From assembly GCA_003263775.1 (NCBI GenBank), contig JYJJ01000001.1:1-64000 (forward strand): 64,000 nucleotides of DNA, in the 5' to 3' direction. The position numbers were made by a program, and so were the translations under genes. The stretch comes from Vibrio maritimus. Lineage in GTDB: Bacteria > Pseudomonadota > Gammaproteobacteria > Enterobacterales > Vibrionaceae. The first letter of the stretch is position 1, and each line of letters starts with the position of its first letter. The notes under the pieces were generated by a model, which searched no databases, was not told where the DNA came from, and was given only the letters and a program-made list of their open reading frames with translations. This document shows positions 50,210-60,900 of this stretch, piece after piece.

Positions 50210-53064
50210 ATGCAACTGCCTCCCGAATTACAACAAGACGCTGATAAGGCGTTAGCGCAACTCAAAGACACCTATTCCGATTTCTCCCAGTGGTCTCAAG
50301 AGAGACTAACTCAGCTTCAACAAGTGACGGCAATGAGCAAGTTTGTCACCGAAGCGCTGCAACAAGATCAAACGCTGTTTGAACAACTGCCAGTGATGCT
50401 CGGTGAATCAAGCCGCGAGCAGGCGTATCGAGAACGCTTGGCGGCTTTACTGGCGGTATGTGAGCAAGAAGTCGATGGCCACCGCGTACTGCGCCGCTTT
50501 CGCAATCGGGAAATGGTGTATATCGCTTGGCGAGATTTCCTCAATGATTGGACGCTAGAGGAGAGCTTAAGCCATTTGTCGATGCTTGCGGAAGCGATGA
50601 TCTTTGAGACTTATCAATGGCAATACCAAGCGTGCTGCAAAGAGTGGGGCACGCCGTGTAATGCCGCAGGTGAAGCGCAGCCAATGTTGATCATTGGTAT
50701 GGGTAAATTGGGTGGTGGTGAGCTTAATTTCTCCTCCGACATCGACCTTATTTTTACTTATCCAGAAAACGGTGAGACGCAAGGCGCTCGCCGCTCAATC
50801 GCGAATGCCCAGTTCTTCACTCGTCTTGGCCAGCGCATCATAAAGGCGCTTGATCAGCAAACTTTTGATGGCTTCTGTTATCGCGTAGATATGCGTCTAA
50901 GACCATTTGGGGAAAGTGGTCCTTTGGTAATGAGTTACGCAGCACTGGAAGATTATTATCAAGAGCAGGGGCGTGACTGGGAGCGTTACGCCATGGTGAA
51001 AGCTCGGGTGATGGGGCGTGAGATGTACCCTGAATACCAGGAGCTTAGACAGATGCTGCGCCCTTTTGTGTTTCGTCGTTACATCGACTTTAGCGCTATC
51101 CAATCTTTGCGCCGTATGAAGTCGATGATCAGCAGCGAGGTAAGACGTCGTGGCCTAGGTAACAACATCAAACTCGGAGCCGGTGGCATTCGTGAGGTCG
51201 AATTTATTGCTCAGGTGTTTCAACTGATCCGCGGTGGCCGTGAGCCAAGTCTGCGTGGCCGAGGCTTGCTGGAGACATTGGACGCCATTGAAACATTGAA
51301 GCTGCTTGAACTAAACGAAGTCAATCAGCTGAGAGACGGATATTGTTTCTTGCGTCGTCAAGAAAACCTTCTGCAAGCGATGGCCGATAAGCAGACTCAA
51401 ACTCTGCCAGACAATGAATCGGAACAGCGCAAGCTTGCCTTTGCTATGGGCTTTGACGACTGGAAGAGCATGCTCAGCGCTACTGAGCAGCATATGCTTA
51501 ACGTCCATAGCGTGTTTGCAAACTTAATTGGTGAAGATGAAGAAGACGAAGACGCTAATCCAATCGCTAAGCACTTTCATGAGCTGTGGGATATGGTTGG
51601 CCGTGCCGAAGTTATCGAACACATCTTGCAGCATGACCTCAATGTAGAAAATGCACAAGACAAGTGCGCGACCATTCAGCAGTTCAAAGCCGATCTGGCT
51701 AAAAAGACTCTAGGTCCAAGAGGACGTGAGGTACTCAACCGATTGATGCCAAAAGTCTTCAGTGCCATTTATAGCCACAAAGATGCGGAATTCGGTTTAC
51801 CACGCGTGTTGCATGTTCTACATCGAATTGTCACTCGTACGACATACCTAGAGCTGCTCGATGAGCATCCTGCAGCACTGACTCAGCTTGTACGGTTGTG
51901 TACTGCCAGTCCTATGATTTCAGAGCAGTTGGGGCGCTACCCAATTCTTTTGGATGAACTTCTCGACCCCGCTCATCTCTACAATCCAGTGCCTTTGGAG
52001 TCTTATAAGACCGAACTGCGTGACTACCTTGCTCGCATCCCTGAAGAGGATATGGAGCAGCAGATGGAGGCGCTAAGGCAGTTTAAGCAAACTTGTATTC
52101 TTCGAATCGCCGCAGCCGATATTGCGGGCGTACTGCCAGTGATGAAGGTAAGCGATCACTTAACTTACCTAGCTGAGGCGATTGTCGAGGCGGGCATTAA
52201 CCAAGCTTGGCAGCAAATGGCAGCCAAGTATGGTGAGCCACACATCTGAAAGACCGTGGCAGCAAAGGGTTTGCTGTTATTGGCTATGGCAAAGTTGGTG
52301 GTTGGGAGCTTGGCTATAATTCAGACTTGGATATCGTATTTATGCACGACTGCCCTGTGAGCGTGTATACCGACGGTAAGAAAGAGATTGATGGTCGTCA
52401 GTTCTACCTGCGTTTAGCTCAGCGCATCATACATATCTTTTCGACACGCACTGCGTCGGGCATCTTGTATGAAGTGGATACTCGATTGCGCCCATCTGGG
52501 GCGTCAGGGCTATTAGTAAGTCCAACCGATGCGTTCGATGATTATCAACACAATGATGCTTGGACTTGGGAGCATCAGGCATTAGTGCGAGCACGAATGA
52601 TTTATGGGGATGCGCTATTGGAACAAGCGTTTGGCGCTACCCGCCACAACATTTTGTGCAAGTCTCGCGACAAAGCCACACTGATCGAGCAAGTGGTCGA
52701 TATGCGTGAGAAAATGCGTGACCATTTAGGCGGTAAGAAAGCGGGACGCTTTATGCTCAAGCAAGACCCTGGTGGAATCACCGACATTGAGTTCTTGGCT
52801 CAGTACCTGGTGTTGCAATATAGCTATGACAAACCGAAGCTGACGCGTTGGTCCGATAATGTGCGCATCTTCGAGTCGATGATGGCACAAGGGGTGATGG
52901 AAGAAGAACAAGCGATGGCACTAACCCATGCATACACCACACTGCGTGATGAGATCCATCACCGCAACCTTCTCAATTTGGATGCAGACGTAGCCGAAGA
53001 AAAATTTGAACCGGAAAAAGCCATTGTGGTCGAATCATGGAATGCCTGGCTTGGAACCCGCTAG
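50210..53064 (+). CDS. glnE: Glutamine synthetase adenylyltransferase/removase GlnE (one-base break)
   Basis: GlnE adds AMP to glutamine synthetase and removes it, in response to PII and glutamine. It has two nucleotidyltransferase domains. The N-terminal removase has [18 protein letters not shown] near residue 163. The C-terminal transferase has [18 protein letters not shown]. The frame breaks between them at 52240. One added A gives [19 protein letters not shown] and a total of 951 residues, as in E. coli. An AAGGA site precedes the ATG. hldE follows, the usual pairing. I read the break as a sequence error. Confidence 0.95.
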
Positions 53065-53156
53065 CGAAAAGCATGGCTTGTTTTAGTAGTGCTGCGACGA
53101 GTTGTGCTACTATCCCATCAAAGGCTTGCAGAGATAAAGCCAAAGTAAATTATGAT

Positions 53157-53180
53157 AAGAAGATGCCATGGCATCTTCTT
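53157..53180. repeat. Perfect 24-base palindrome between glnE and hldE
   Basis: The sequence centres on GATGCCATGGCATC with 12-base arms (outer ends AAGAA and TTCTT), followed by TTTG. It may end glnE transcription or form a hairpin in the hldE leader 22 bases before the hldE start. Confidence 0.7.
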
Positions 53181-53202
53181 TGTCACTATGTGGAGTACAG
53201 AA

Positions 53203-54633
53203 ATGAAACCCATCCTACCGAATTACAGCGATTCTGGCGTATTAATTGTTGGCGATGTGATGCTTGATCGCTACTGGTATGGTCCAACGGGGCGCATCTC
53301 ACCAGAAGCGCCAGTACCTGTAGTGAAAGTAGAAAACAACGAAGAGCGTCCAGGTGGTGCTGCAAACGTGGCCATGAACATTGCCTCTCTTGGTGGCCAT
53401 GCTCACACCATTGGTTTAGTGGGGATGGATGAGCCAGCGAAAGTGCTGACCGAGACGCTGACTTCACTGAAAGTGAAATGTGACTTTGTTGCGTTGCCAG
53501 ACTACCCAACCATCACCAAACTGCGTGTATTGAGCCGTGGTCAACAGCTTATTCGTCTCGACTTCGAAGATAAGTTTGAGAACACAGACCCAGAGTTGGT
53601 ACTGGCGAAAATGGAGCAAGCGCTACCCGATGTTCGTGCCGTGATCTTATCGGATTATGCCAAAGGCGCACTAGAACACGTTCAGCGCTATATTCAAAAA
53701 GCCAAAGAGGCTAGCGTTCCCGTATTTATTGACCCGAAAGGCGCGGATTTTGAACGCTATCGCGGTGCAACCTTACTGACACCAAACATGGCTGAGTTTG
53801 AGCATGTTGTGGGGAAAGTGAAGAACGAACAAGAGCTGATTGAAAAAGGCAATGCACTTATCGATCAGTTCGACTTTGAAGCGCTACTGGTGACGCGAAG
53901 CGAGCACGGTATGACCTTGCTACGCCGTGGTCTAGAGCCATTCCATCTACCGACTCAAGCCAAAGAAGTTTATGACGTAACAGGTGCAGGCGATACGGTG
54001 ATTTCAGTATTGGCGGCATCGGTTGCAGCAGGCAAACCGCTAGATGAAGCGTGTGCACTGGCTAATGCAGCAGCAGGTGTGGTTGTTGGTAAACTGGGTA
54101 CGTCAACGCTTTCAACGATTGAACTTGCTGAAGCCATTCACGGTAGTCAAGATACTGACTATGGCGTGATTAGCGAGCAAGCACTTATTGAAGCTGTTGC
54201 TAAAGCGCGCGCGAAAGGTGAGAAAGTGGTCATGACCAATGGCTGCTTTGATATCTTACATGCTGGTCATGTTTCTTATCTTAACCACGCAGCAGAGCTT
54301 GGCGATCGCTTGATTGTGGCGGTCAATACCGATGAATCTGTGCGTGCATTGAAAGGTCCGGGTCGCCCAGTGAATCCAACGGATCGCCGTATGGCAGTAC
54401 TTGCTGGTCTGGGTGCTGTGGATTGGGTAGTACCGTTTTCGGAAGAGACGCCGCGTCGTTTGATCTCTGAAGTGCTTCCATCACTGTTGGTGAAAGGTGG
54501 CGATTACAAACCAGAAGAGATTGCTGGTGGTAAGGAAGTGATTGCGGCGGGCGGTGAGGTTAAGGTACTTAACTTCGAAGATGGCTGCTCAACAACAGAA
54601 ATCATTGAAGCAATTAAAGGTGGTAGAGGCTAA
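53203..54633 (+). CDS. hldE: Bifunctional heptose kinase/adenylyltransferase HldE
   Basis: HldE makes ADP-heptose for the lipopolysaccharide inner core. Its N-terminal ribokinase-like domain phosphorylates D-glycero-D-manno-heptose 7-phosphate, with [16 protein letters not shown] and the anion hole VTGAGDTV. The C-terminal nucleotidyltransferase domain has [17 protein letters not shown] and the closing segment [12 protein letters not shown]. At 476 residues it is full length. The ATG at 53203 has GGAG upstream and matches homologue starts. Confidence 0.97.
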   Translation: MKPILPNYSDSGVLIVGDVMLDRYWYGPTGRISPEAPVPVVKVENNEERPGGAANVAMNIASLGGHAHTIGLVGMDEPAKVLTETLTSLKVKCDFVALPDYPTITKLRVLSRGQQLIRLDFEDKFENTDPELVLAKMEQALPDVRAVILSDYAKGALEHVQRYIQKAKEASVPVFIDPKGADFERYRGATLLTPNMAEFEHVVGKVKNEQELIEKGNALIDQFDFEALLVTRSEHGMTLLRRGLEPFHLPTQAKEVYDVTGAGDTVISVLAASVAAGKPLDEACALANAAAGVVVGKLGTSTLSTIELAEAIHGSQDTDYGVISEQALIEAVAKARAKGEKVVMTNGCFDILHAGHVSYLNHAAELGDRLIVAVNTDESVRALKGPGRPVNPTDRRMAVLAGLGAVDWVVPFSEETPRRLISEVLPSLLVKGGDYKPEEIAGGKEVIAAGGEVKVLNFEDGCSTTEIIEAIKGGRG

Positions 54634-54658
54634 TTTAAGCCCTAATACCAAAAGAAAC

Positions 54659-54685
54659 AAAAGGGACGCCGAGGCGTCCCTTTTT
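54659..54685. terminator. Bidirectional terminator between hldE and tolC
   Basis: GGGACGCC and GGCGTCCC form the stem, with A-rich sequence before and five T after, so it serves both convergent genes. Confidence 0.9.
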
Positions 54686-54703
54686 GGTATTACTGACTAT
54701 GAG

Positions 54704-56023
54704 TTAGTTTGCTTTCTTAAGGCCAGCATTGATATCAATGATATCTTGCTCACTCAAAGTACCTACAGATTGACGTAGGTTTAGCACACTCACGATGTAG
54801 TCGTAACGAGCATCAGATAGGTTGCTTTCTGCATCGTACAGCGCCTGAGTCGCTTCAAGTACGTCAACGATAGTACGCGTACCCACATCGAAACCTGCTT
54901 TGGTTGCTTCTAGTGCTGATTCAGCAGAAATTACCGTCTGCTCAAATGCACGGATTGCACCGATAGAAGAGTTGATGTTGTTGTTGTTCGCGCGAACGTT
55001 ACGAACTACCGAGCGGTAAGTTTGCTCTAGCTGTTCGCTTGCTTCAACGTATGCAAACTCTGCTTGGCGGGTTTGCGAGGTAATGTTACCACCGGTGTAT
55101 AGCGGTACCGATAGATTGATGCCAGCGTTAAACGCATTTACTGTCTCAGAAGGAGTACCATAGCGACTGTTGTTGCTGTTTCTTTCGTTGTCGTAGCCAT
55201 AGCCACCATCAAGGGTAAGCTTAGGCAGGTGACCAGAGCTTGCCAGCGTGATGTTGTCTTTAGCGATATCTTGGCCGATACGCGCAGACAGTAGGTCTAA
55301 GTTCTTCGACTGTGCTTCTTCTAGGAAGAAGTTCACGTTTTGCTCAGGGCGAGCCGCAGCGAAACGATCGGTATCAAGGATATCGATATTGTTGTGCTCT
55401 TGACCTGTGATTTCACGCAGTGCTTCGTATTGGTTCAGTAGGTTGTTTTCTGCAACCACTTCATCGGCAAGTACGCGGTCATACTGAGCTTGCGCATCAT
55501 GTACGTCGGTAATTGCTGATAGACCTACTTCAAAACGCTGTTTAGTCTGCTCTAGCTGACGAGCAACCGCGGCTTTGTTGGCGCGAACAGATTCAAGAGC
55601 ATCTTTAGAACGTAGCACTTCAAAGTATGCTTGCGCGGTGCGAAGGATTAGGGATTGTTGCGCCGCTGCATATTGAGAGTCTGCTTGACGAGCCGTTTTC
55701 TCTGCCGTGTCTAGCGTGATCCAACTTGCACGGTTGTATAGCTCTTGAGAGAAGCCAACACCAGCCGTTAGATTAGTACTGTCCTGAGGATCAAAGTCAG
55801 ACGAAGTAAAGTCTAAACCCGCTGTCAGATTAATTTGTGGTAGAAGTGTTGCACGAGCAGAATTGATCGCTTCAAATGCACGATCACGTTGAGCGGCTGC
55901 ACGTAGCAACTGAGGATCGTTTTGCTTTGCTTGATCGTAGATCTCGGTTAGGGAGTCGGCCCATGTCGCTGCACTTACGCTTCCTAATGCAGCTGTAATA
56001 AAGAGTGGAAGCAGTTTTTTCAT
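54704..56023 (-). CDS. tolC: Outer membrane channel protein TolC
   Basis: TolC is the trimeric outer-membrane exit duct for multidrug pumps and type I secretion. At 439 residues it has a signal peptide (MKKLLPLFITAALGSVSAATWA) and two structural repeats rich in coiled-coil helices. NDPQLLRAAAQRDRA, FEVGLSAITDVHDAQAQYD and the matching FDVGTRTIVDVLEATQALYD mark the repeats. It is divergent from nudF, as in E. coli tolC-nudF. Confidence 0.97.
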   Translation of the reverse strand: MKKLLPLFITAALGSVSAATWADSLTEIYDQAKQNDPQLLRAAAQRDRAFEAINSARATLLPQINLTAGLDFTSSDFDPQDSTNLTAGVGFSQELYNRASWITLDTAEKTARQADSQYAAAQQSLILRTAQAYFEVLRSKDALESVRANKAAVARQLEQTKQRFEVGLSAITDVHDAQAQYDRVLADEVVAENNLLNQYEALREITGQEHNNIDILDTDRFAAARPEQNVNFFLEEAQSKNLDLLSARIGQDIAKDNITLASSGHLPKLTLDGGYGYDNERNSNNSRYGTPSETVNAFNAGINLSVPLYTGGNITSQTRQAEFAYVEASEQLEQTYRSVVRNVRANNNNINSSIGAIRAFEQTVISAESALEATKAGFDVGTRTIVDVLEATQALYDAESNLSDARYDYIVSVLNLRQSVGTLSEQDIIDINAGLKKAN

Positions 56024-56255
56024 TTGTCCTAATCCTGCCTAGTAATACTAATAAAGGTATGATTCACAGTTTAACTTAAATTGGCCGTAATTCACTCGAA
56101 ACTTTGCACTTTTTTACGCAAGCTCACCAAAAGTTGAGACAAATAATTAACCAGAATCAAATTAATTTTGAATTTTTACGTGAAAAATTGAGCCGTGTCC
56201 TTGGTAGTCGCTCTATTCCTTGAGTAACTATAAGGTTCACGGAAGTCAGAGGTCG

Positions 56256-56881
56256 ATGATGAAAGACGGATTACAGCCAAACGAACAGTATACGCCGCAA
56301 GACGTAGAGGTTGTGTCAAAACAAACCGTATTTAAAGGTTTTTTTGAAATGGTTCAGTTTCGCTTCAAGCATAAGCGCTTTGAAGGGGGCTGGAGTGCAT
56401 TAATTGACCGAGAAATGTTTGTTCGTGGTGATGCAGCCGCTATGCTGCCTTATGATCCGATCACTGACCAAGTCGTGCTTATTGAACAAATCCGTGTTGG
56501 TGCTCTTGAACACTCTCATCCATGCAAATAGAAATTGTTGCCGGCATTGTCGATAAGCAAGAGAGTATCGAAGAGCTGGTTTGTCGTGAAGCAGTGGAAG
56601 AAGCGGGCGTTGATGTTAAGCAGTTAGTGCCCATTACGCGGTACTACCCATCTTCCGGTGGCTGTAACGAGCGAATTTCTGTGTTTGTTGGTCATGTTGA
56701 TGCGACGCAGGCGTGTGGTGTTCACGGCCTTGAAAGTGAAGGTGAAGACATCCGTGTGAGCGTGGTATCTCGCGAACGTGCTTACCAAATGGTGGAGAAT
56801 GGCGAGATTGAAAATGGCGCCTCCATTATCGCCTTACAATGGTTACAACTGAATTACCAAAAGCTCAAGCAGCAATGGTAG
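56256..56881 (+). CDS. nudF: ADP-ribose pyrophosphatase NudF (one-base break)
   Basis: NudF hydrolyses ADP-ribose to AMP and ribose 5-phosphate. The Nudix box is complete (GIVDKQESIEELVCREAVEEAGVDV). The frame breaks at 56524 within HSHP. One added G gives HSHPWQIEIVAGIVD and joins the two parts, about 208 residues. The start is the ATG at 56256 or 56259, with AGAGG just upstream. A TTG at 56220 would add 12 residues. It heads nudF-yqiB-cpdA-yqiA, a conserved order. Confidence 0.92.
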
Positions 56882-56893
56882 AGGGAATTTTTT

Positions 56894-57340
56894 ATGGCTC
56901 GCGTTGTCGATACTAATACGTATCATGTTGATCTTGCTGAGTTAATGCGTGTTTATGAAACTAACTACGCTAAGCTCAATCGCTTGATCCCAACACAGCC
57001 AGAAGTAGGGGATGTGCGCTGCTATCAAGCAGGCTCACTGACTTACCAATTAGAAGTGCGAGAAGTGACGAAGTACACAACATTGGTTGAAATTTTCCAA
57101 GATGATGAGCTTCCTGTTTTCCCATTGCCTAAAATGACCGTTAGGCTCTATCACGATGCAAAAGTGGCAGAGGTAAGTGATTGCGAAAACGCGTCTCGCG
57201 TCCAAGCAAGGTACGATTACCCCAACGCAAAGATGCATCAAAAGGACGAAAAATTTCAGTTCAATCAGTTTTTAAGTGATTGGCTGACGTTCTGTTTAAA
57301 AAATGGCATTAGTCGAGCTCCGATCATGTATCGCAGCTAA
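56894..57340 (+). CDS. yqiB: DUF1249 family protein YqiB
   Basis: A protein of 148 residues in the DUF1249 family, whose function is unknown. Conserved parts are YETNYAKLNRLIPTQPEVGD, FPLPKMTVRLYHDAKVAEV and NQFLSDWLTFCLKNG. It lies 12 bases after nudF and 30 bases before cpdA, so it is in the same operon. Confidence 0.93.
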   Translation: MARVVDTNTYHVDLAELMRVYETNYAKLNRLIPTQPEVGDVRCYQAGSLTYQLEVREVTKYTTLVEIFQDDELPVFPLPKMTVRLYHDAKVAEVSDCENASRVQARYDYPNAKMHQKDEKFQFNQFLSDWLTFCLKNGISRAPIMYRS

Positions 57341-57370
57341 CAAGAATTATAATTTCAGGTTTTTAATATT

Positions 57371-58195
57371 TTGAACACAACACCCAGTGATGAATCTCAG
57401 TTAAGTAGCGTTAGGTTGCTGCAATTAACGGACACGCATCTGTTTGCGCCTGATGATGGTTGCTTACTGAGTGTTAATACCCAAGATAGTTTTCACGCCG
57501 TCGTAGCGGAAGTGATGCAGCAAGGTACACCGTTTGATGCCTTGCTCGCGACGGGCGATATTTCTCAGGATCATACCGAAGCGTCGTATCAAAAATTTGT
57601 CGCTGGCATCGAGCCGTTAGGCTTGCCTTGTTATTGGCTGCCTGGCAACCATGACTATAAGCCGTGCATGAACAGTGTCGTGAGTGCACCGCTTATTCAA
57701 GATGTGACTTACGCGTTGCTCGGTGAGCATTGGCAAGTATTGTTGCTTGATTCGCAAGTGGTTGGTGTACCTCACGGTCGACTCAGTGACAGTCAGCTGG
57801 ACTTTTTGGATCGCAAACTGACTGAGCATAGCGACAGACATACATTAGTGCTATTGCATCACCACCCGATGCTGGTGAATAGCGCATGGCTTGACCAACA
57901 CTCGCTCAAAGATGCGCACGAGTTTTGGCAGGTGGTGGAAAAGCACAACAATGTTCGCGCTGTATTGTGTGGCCATATCCATCAAGAGTTGGATCACCTT
58001 CGCAATGATGTTCGTGTGCTTGCAACACCTTCAACGTGCGTGCAGTTTAAACCAAACTCCAATGAGTTTGCGCTTGATACTCGCTCACCAGGTTGGCGCG
58101 AGCTAGAGCTGTGTGCCGATGGTGAAGTAAAAACAACGGTAAAAAGGCTACCGCATGGCGCATTTCGTCCCGATTTTAATGCGGAAGGTTACTAA
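57371..58195 (+). CDS. cpdA: 3',5'-cyclic-AMP phosphodiesterase CpdA
   Basis: CpdA hydrolyses cAMP and so tunes CRP activity. It is a class III metallophosphoesterase of 274 residues. Metal ligands are in LLQLTDTHLFA, LATGDISQDH, WLPGNHDYKP and VLLHHHPMLV, and CGHIHQELDH closes the site. The start is a TTG at 57371, the only position giving the normal N-terminus. The stop overlaps the yqiA start by one base (TAATG). Confidence 0.95.
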   Translation: MNTTPSDESQLSSVRLLQLTDTHLFAPDDGCLLSVNTQDSFHAVVAEVMQQGTPFDALLATGDISQDHTEASYQKFVAGIEPLGLPCYWLPGNHDYKPCMNSVVSAPLIQDVTYALLGEHWQVLLLDSQVVGVPHGRLSDSQLDFLDRKLTEHSDRHTLVLLHHHPMLVNSAWLDQHSLKDAHEFWQVVEKHNNVRAVLCGHIHQELDHLRNDVRVLATPSTCVQFKPNSNEFALDTRSPGWRELELCADGEVKTTVKRLPHGAFRPDFNAEGY

Positions 58196-58782
58196 TGAGC
58201 GCAAAGCGTCCACTGCTTCTTTATATCCACGGCTTTAACAGCTCACCAAAGTCGTTTAAGGCTCAGGCTATGTTGGCGTACTGCCAGCAGGCGAGGCCTG
58301 ATATCAAAGTTGTCGTGCCGCAAATGCCGTGTTTTCCAGAGCAGGCTGCGTGCTACCTTGAGCAAGTCGTGGGTCAATACCAAGCGGACTACCAGATAGC
58401 GCTGGTTGGAAGCTCGCTGGGCGGTTACCTATCAACTTGGCTCAACAGCCATTATGGCTTTAAAGCTGTGTTGATAAATCCAGCAGTTAAGCCCTACGAG
58501 CTATTACTAGACTATTTAGGTGAACAGCAAAACCCATATACGCAGGAGCGTTATGTGTTGGAAGCGAAACACATTGATGAGCTCAAAGCGCTCGATGTCG
58601 AGATCATTCAATCTCCTGACGATTTTTGGCTGTTACAGCAAGAGGGCGATGAGGTGTTGGATTATCGCCAGGCGGTCGTCAAGTATCGTCAATGTAAGCA
58701 AACCGTCGAGGAAAATGGCGATCATAGCTTTGTCGGTTTTGAACGATTCCCTGAACAGATTATCCGCTTCCTAGGGCTGTAA
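58195..58782 (+). CDS. yqiA: YqiA-type esterase
   Basis: An alpha/beta-hydrolase of 195 residues. LLYIHGFNSSPKSFKA carries the oxyanion-region histidine and glycine. The nucleophile elbow reads LVGSSLGGYLSTW. The catalytic Asp and His are in SPDDFW or nearby and in NGDHSFVGFE. E. coli YqiA hydrolyses palmitoyl-CoA and short esters in vitro. It is coupled to cpdA and precedes parE. Confidence 0.92.
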   Translation: MSAKRPLLLYIHGFNSSPKSFKAQAMLAYCQQARPDIKVVVPQMPCFPEQAACYLEQVVGQYQADYQIALVGSSLGGYLSTWLNSHYGFKAVLINPAVKPYELLLDYLGEQQNPYTQERYVLEAKHIDELKALDVEIIQSPDDFWLLQQEGDEVLDYRQAVVKYRQCKQTVEENGDHSFVGFERFPEQIIRFLGL

Positions 58783-59018
58783 TCGTCGCTTTTTTCGTCT
58801 CCCCTTGAGGAGACAGTCATAATTTTCCCTCCAACTTCTGCGTGAAACTTGACAACACTTGCGTTGAGCCAGACTATGATGTGTCTGTACTTGCGCGTAG
58901 CCCGCAGTGGTGCACTATTCAACGATGCACGATTTAACAAACGGGCCAGCGACACTAAGTCGCAATCTCTATTTTTGCTGCTAAGTATCAATCATTATTT
59001 GAGTAAAATTTCCGTATT

Positions 59019-60898
59019 ATGACAGAACAATATAATGCTGGAGCCATTGAGGTTCTCAATGGTCTTGAGCCAGTACGTCGCCGACCAGGGATGTATACGG
59101 ATACAGCGCGCCCAAACCATTTGGGACAAGAAGTTATCGATAACAGTGTCGATGAAGCGCTAGCCGGACATGCCTCTAAGGTACAAGTCATTCTGCATGC
59201 CGACCAATCGCTAGAAGTGATTGATGATGGTCGTGGTATGCCAGTCGATATCCACCCTGAAGAGAAGATTTCAGGTGTTGAGCTTATTTTCTGTAAGCTC
59301 CACGCAGGTGGTAAGTTCTCGAACAAAAACTATCAATTCTCCGGCGGTTTGCACGGGGTTGGTATCTCTGTGGTTAACGCACTTTCGAAACGCGTTGAAG
59401 TTGCAGTGCGTCGCGATGGTCAAGTGTATGAAATGGCCTTTGAGCACGGCAATAAAGTTCAAGAACTGACAGTCACTGGCACTTGTGGTCGCCGCAATCG
59501 CGGTACCAGCGTTCATTTTTGGCCTGATGCGAGCTATTTTGACTCGGCGAACTTCTCGGTCACTCGTCTGGTGAACAACCTGCGTGCGAAAGCGGTGTTG
59601 TGTCCGGGTCTGGAAATTACCTTTACCGATAAGGTAAATGGCAAAGATTATAAGTGGTACTACGAAGATGGTCTAAAAGACTATCTAGCGGAAGGCGTAA
59701 AAGGCTACGCAGTCCTACCTGAAGCACCATTTACCGGCGAATTTTCTGCTGAAACGGAAGCGGCAACCTGGGCTGTTATCTGGCAGCCAGAAGGCGGTGA
59801 GATGATCACCGAAAGCTATGTTAACTTGATCCCAACAGCTCAAGGCGGTACGCACGTTAATGGTCTGCGTCAAGGCTTACTGGATGCGATGCGTGAGTTC
59901 TGCGAATTCCGTAACTTGCTACCTCGCGGCGTCAAGCTAACCGGTGATGATGTGTTTGAGCGCTGCTCATACGTACTGTCCATTAAGATGCAAGATCCAC
60001 AATTTGCTGGACAAACCAAAGAGCGCCTCTCTTCTCGTCAGTGCGCGGCGTTTGTCTCAGGTGTTGTTAAAGATGCCTTTAGCTTGTGGCTGAATGAGAA
60101 GCCGCAGCTTGCTGAGCAGTTAGCGGAAGTGTGTATTGCCAATGCTCACCGCCGTATGCGCGCAAGCAAAAAAGTGGTGCGTAAGAAAGTGGCTTCTGGC
60201 CCTGCGCTACCAGGTAAGCTCACAGACTGTTCGCAACAAGACTTAAACCGCACCGAAATCTTCTTCGTGGAGGGTGACTCGGCGGGTGGTAGTGCCAAAC
60301 AGGCACGCGATCGTGAGTTCCAAGCGTGATGCCATTGCGCGGTAAGATCCTCAATACGTGGGAAGTATCGGCAGACCAAGTTCTGGCGTCGCAAGAAGTG
60401 CACGATATCTCCGTCGCTTTGGGCATCGACCCGGATACCGAAAACCTTGAAGGCTTGCGTTACGGTAAGGTGTGTATTCTTGCCGATGCGGACTCGGATG
60501 GTCTTCACATTGCAACGCTGCTATGTGCACTCTTTACCAAGCATTTCCGCTCGTTGGTTGCTGCCGGACACGTCTATGTCGCCATGCCACCTCTGTATCG
60601 TATCGACTGTGGTAAAGAGGTGTTCTACGCCCTTGATGACGATGAAAAAGATGGCGTGCTTGAGCGTCTGAGCAAGAAGAAAGCGAAGATCAACGTCCAG
60701 CGATTCAAAGGTCTGGGTGAGATGAACCCACTTCAGCTGCGAGAAACCACGATGGACCCTAACACCCGTCGCTTGGTGCAGTTGACCATTGATGATGACG
60801 AAGCCACTAATGAAATGATGGATATGCTGCTTGGTAAGAAGCGTGCTGATGATCGTCGTAGCTGGCTACAAAACAACGGTGACATGGCTGAGGTATAA
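59019..60898 (+). CDS. parE: DNA topoisomerase IV subunit B ParE (one-base break)
   Basis: ParE is the ATPase subunit of topoisomerase IV, which unlinks daughter chromosomes. The GHKL ATPase has [24 protein letters not shown] and [15 protein letters not shown]. The Toprim domain begins [22 protein letters not shown], where the frame stops. One added G at 60326 gives [17 protein letters not shown] and the rest through [13 protein letters not shown]. Total is 626 residues. ParE is essential, so the break is almost surely a sequence error. parC starts two bases after its stop. Confidence 0.95.
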
Positions 60899-60900
60899 CA

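Noticed and set aside
58849..58880. TTGACA and TATGAT as the parE promoter
   Set aside because: The spacer is 20 bases, too long for a confident sigma-70 promoter.
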